Assembly (NCBI RefSeq): GCF_024105735.1
Contig: NZ_JAAAML010000001.1
Span: 1,373,809-1,437,808 of the forward strand
From: Parahoeflea alexandrii
Lineage (GTDB): Bacteria > Pseudomonadota > Alphaproteobacteria > Rhizobiales > Rhizobiaceae
DNA length: 64,000 bases
Direction: 5' to 3'
Part shown: piece after piece, positions 63,091 to 64,000 of the stretch
How the letters are laid out: each line of letters opens with the position of its first letter
How positions within the stretch are numbered: position 1 is the stretch's first letter
The notes under the pieces: generated by a model
The model's input: the letters and a program-made list of their open reading frames with translations, nothing else
Databases searched by the model: none
What the model was told of the DNA's origin: nothing
Translations under genes and position numbers: made by a program

Positions 63091-64000
63091 TCAATTCCCG
63101 GCTTTTTCCGCCTCAGCGACGTTGGTCTTGACCGCCACGAAACTGTCGGGCGTCACCGAGATGGTATCGATGCCGGCCTTGACAAGGATCTTGGCGAAGG
63201 CCGGGTTGTTGGACGGCGCCTGGCCGCAGAGCCCGACTTTCGCTCCCGCCTCGTGGGCGCGGGCGACAAGCGTCTCGATCATCCAGATCACCGCCGGGTC
63301 AGATTCGCTGAACAGGTTCGCCAGTTCGCCCGAATCGCGGTCGACGCCAAGCGTCAGCTGGGTCAAATCATTCGAGCCGATGGAGAAGCCGTCGAAGCGG
63401 TCGGCGAATTCGGCGGCGCGGATGACATTGGACGGGATCTCGCCCATGACATAGACCTGCAGCCCGTTCTCGCCGCGCTTGAGGCCATTGTCGGCCATCA
63501 CTGCGAGCACCTTGTCGGCCTCATCTGGCGAGCGGCAGAACGGGATCATGACGACCACATTGTCAAAGCCCATCTCCTCGCGCAGCATCTTGATCGCCCT
63601 GCATTCGAGCGCGAAGCCGTCGCGGTAGGCGTCGGAATAGTAGCGCGAGGCCCCCCTGAACCCGATCATCGGGTTTTCCTCGTTGGGCTCGAATGGGCGT
63701 CCGCCGAGCAGTTCGGCATATTCATTGGTCTTGAAATCGCTCATCCGCACGATCACCGGCTTCGGGTAGGCGACGGCTGCAATGCGCGAGAGGCCGCGCG
63801 CCAGGGTCTCGACGAAGTAGTCGCCCTTGTTCTCGTAGCGGCGGGTGAGCTTGGCGATCTCCGCCTTGGCCTCTTCGTCCTTGAGCGTATCGAAATGCAC
63901 CAGCGCCATCGGGTGCACCTGGACGGCGGAATTGACGACGAATTCCATCCGCGCCAGACCGACGCCGTCGGCCGGAAGCCGCCACCAGCGGAAGGCAGCC
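63091..64000 (-). CDS. ppsA: Phosphoenolpyruvate synthase, C-terminal part
   Basis: About 303 C-terminal residues; the gene continues past the right edge. The visible part starts FRWWRLPADGVGLARMEFV, then IVRMSDFKTNEYAELLGG, ENPMIGFRGASRYYSD, VMIPFCRSPDEADKVL, FSIGSNDLTQLTLGVDRDS and KVGLCGQAPSNNPAFAKILV, the PEP/pyruvate-binding barrel with the catalytic Cys in GLCGQ. Motifs point to PEP synthase rather than pyruvate phosphate dikinase. It makes PEP from pyruvate and ATP for gluconeogenesis. The pfkB gene follows on the same strand, an opposite-direction step of glycolysis. Confidence 0.9.
   Translation of the reverse strand, partial: AAFRWWRLPADGVGLARMEFVVNSAVQVHPMALVHFDTLKDEEAKAEIAKLTRRYENKGDYFVETLARGLSRIAAVAYPKPVIVRMSDFKTNEYAELLGGRPFEPNEENPMIGFRGASRYYSDAYRDGFALECRAIKMLREEMGFDNVVVMIPFCRSPDEADKVLAVMADNGLKRGENGLQVYVMGEIPSNVIRAAEFADRFDGFSIGSNDLTQLTLGVDRDSGELANLFSESDPAVIWMIETLVARAHEAGAKVGLCGQAPSNNPAFAKILVKAGIDTISVTPDSFVAVKTNVAEAEKAGN

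Overview
The window reads as a chromosomal segment of a high-GC alphaproteobacterium, most likely in the Hyphomicrobiales (Rhizobiales). Pointers are a type II lumazine synthase behind an FMN riboswitch, a DUF1217 protein, PleC/DivJ/PdhS-type and HWE-type histidine kinases, a DUF1289/aspartic-protease pair and rhizobial-style MoaA and class I fumarase. The exact genus cannot be fixed from the sequence. No rRNA, tRNA, CRISPR array, transposase or prophage gene was seen. No gene-free stretch exceeds 300 bases; the longest are 276-549 and 39435-39708, and apart from the operator listed at 465-495 they hold nothing recognisable.

Region 1 (1-16.6 kb) is a catabolic island, all on the + strand except the last gene. 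It encodes tryptophan 2,3-dioxygenase (kynA), kynureninase (kynU), an aryl-CoA ligase, a fused flavin monooxygenase/OYE reductase of the anthraniloyl-CoA monooxygenase type, an SDR, an enoyl-CoA hydratase, an acyl-CoA dehydrogenase, a RidA-like protein, a MarR regulator, a VOC/double-cupin protein, a five-gene branched-chain-amino-acid-type ABC importer and a hotdog thioesterase. The simplest reading is tryptophan -> kynurenine -> anthranilate -> anthraniloyl-CoA -> dearomatised CoA ester -> beta-oxidation, the aerobic 'hybrid' route known from Azoarcus. Kynurenine formamidase is not visible in the window. A related palindrome lies before the first gene and before the cupin gene and may be the operator of the MarR protein.

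Region 2 (16.8-24.3 kb) holds stress and housekeeping genes: a host-attachment family protein, a DJ-1/PfpI protein, an FMN riboswitch with ribH2, two small proteins, dusA, a membrane-anchored methyltransferase, yciA, an extensin-like lipoprotein and a TauE/SafE permease. Region 3 (24.4-33.9 kb) has a long DUF1217 repeat protein, an aspartic protease with a DUF1289 protein, divergent cobS and cobT, a sensor kinase, a nuclease, a GST, a uracil-DNA glycosylase and an Lrp regulator. Region 4 (34-47.9 kb) has a DUF302 protein, an AlkD-like protein coupled to a beta-hydroxyacid dehydrogenase, a penicillin acylase family protein, a TPR protein, an aldo/keto reductase, an AT-rich orphan gene, a methyltransferase, an amino-acid ABC importer without its ATPase, an MFS pump, a small Cys/His protein and an EamA transporter.

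Region 5 (48-64 kb) has moaA divergent from a DUF971 gene, a MarR gene divergent from a hydrolase/flavoprotein pair with tandem operators between them, two L,D-transpeptidases, a diguanylate cyclase, class I fumarase, an ACR3 transporter, an HWE kinase, an AraC regulator, L-lactate dehydrogenase, a PfkB-type phosphofructokinase and the 3' part of phosphoenolpyruvate synthase, which runs off the right edge.
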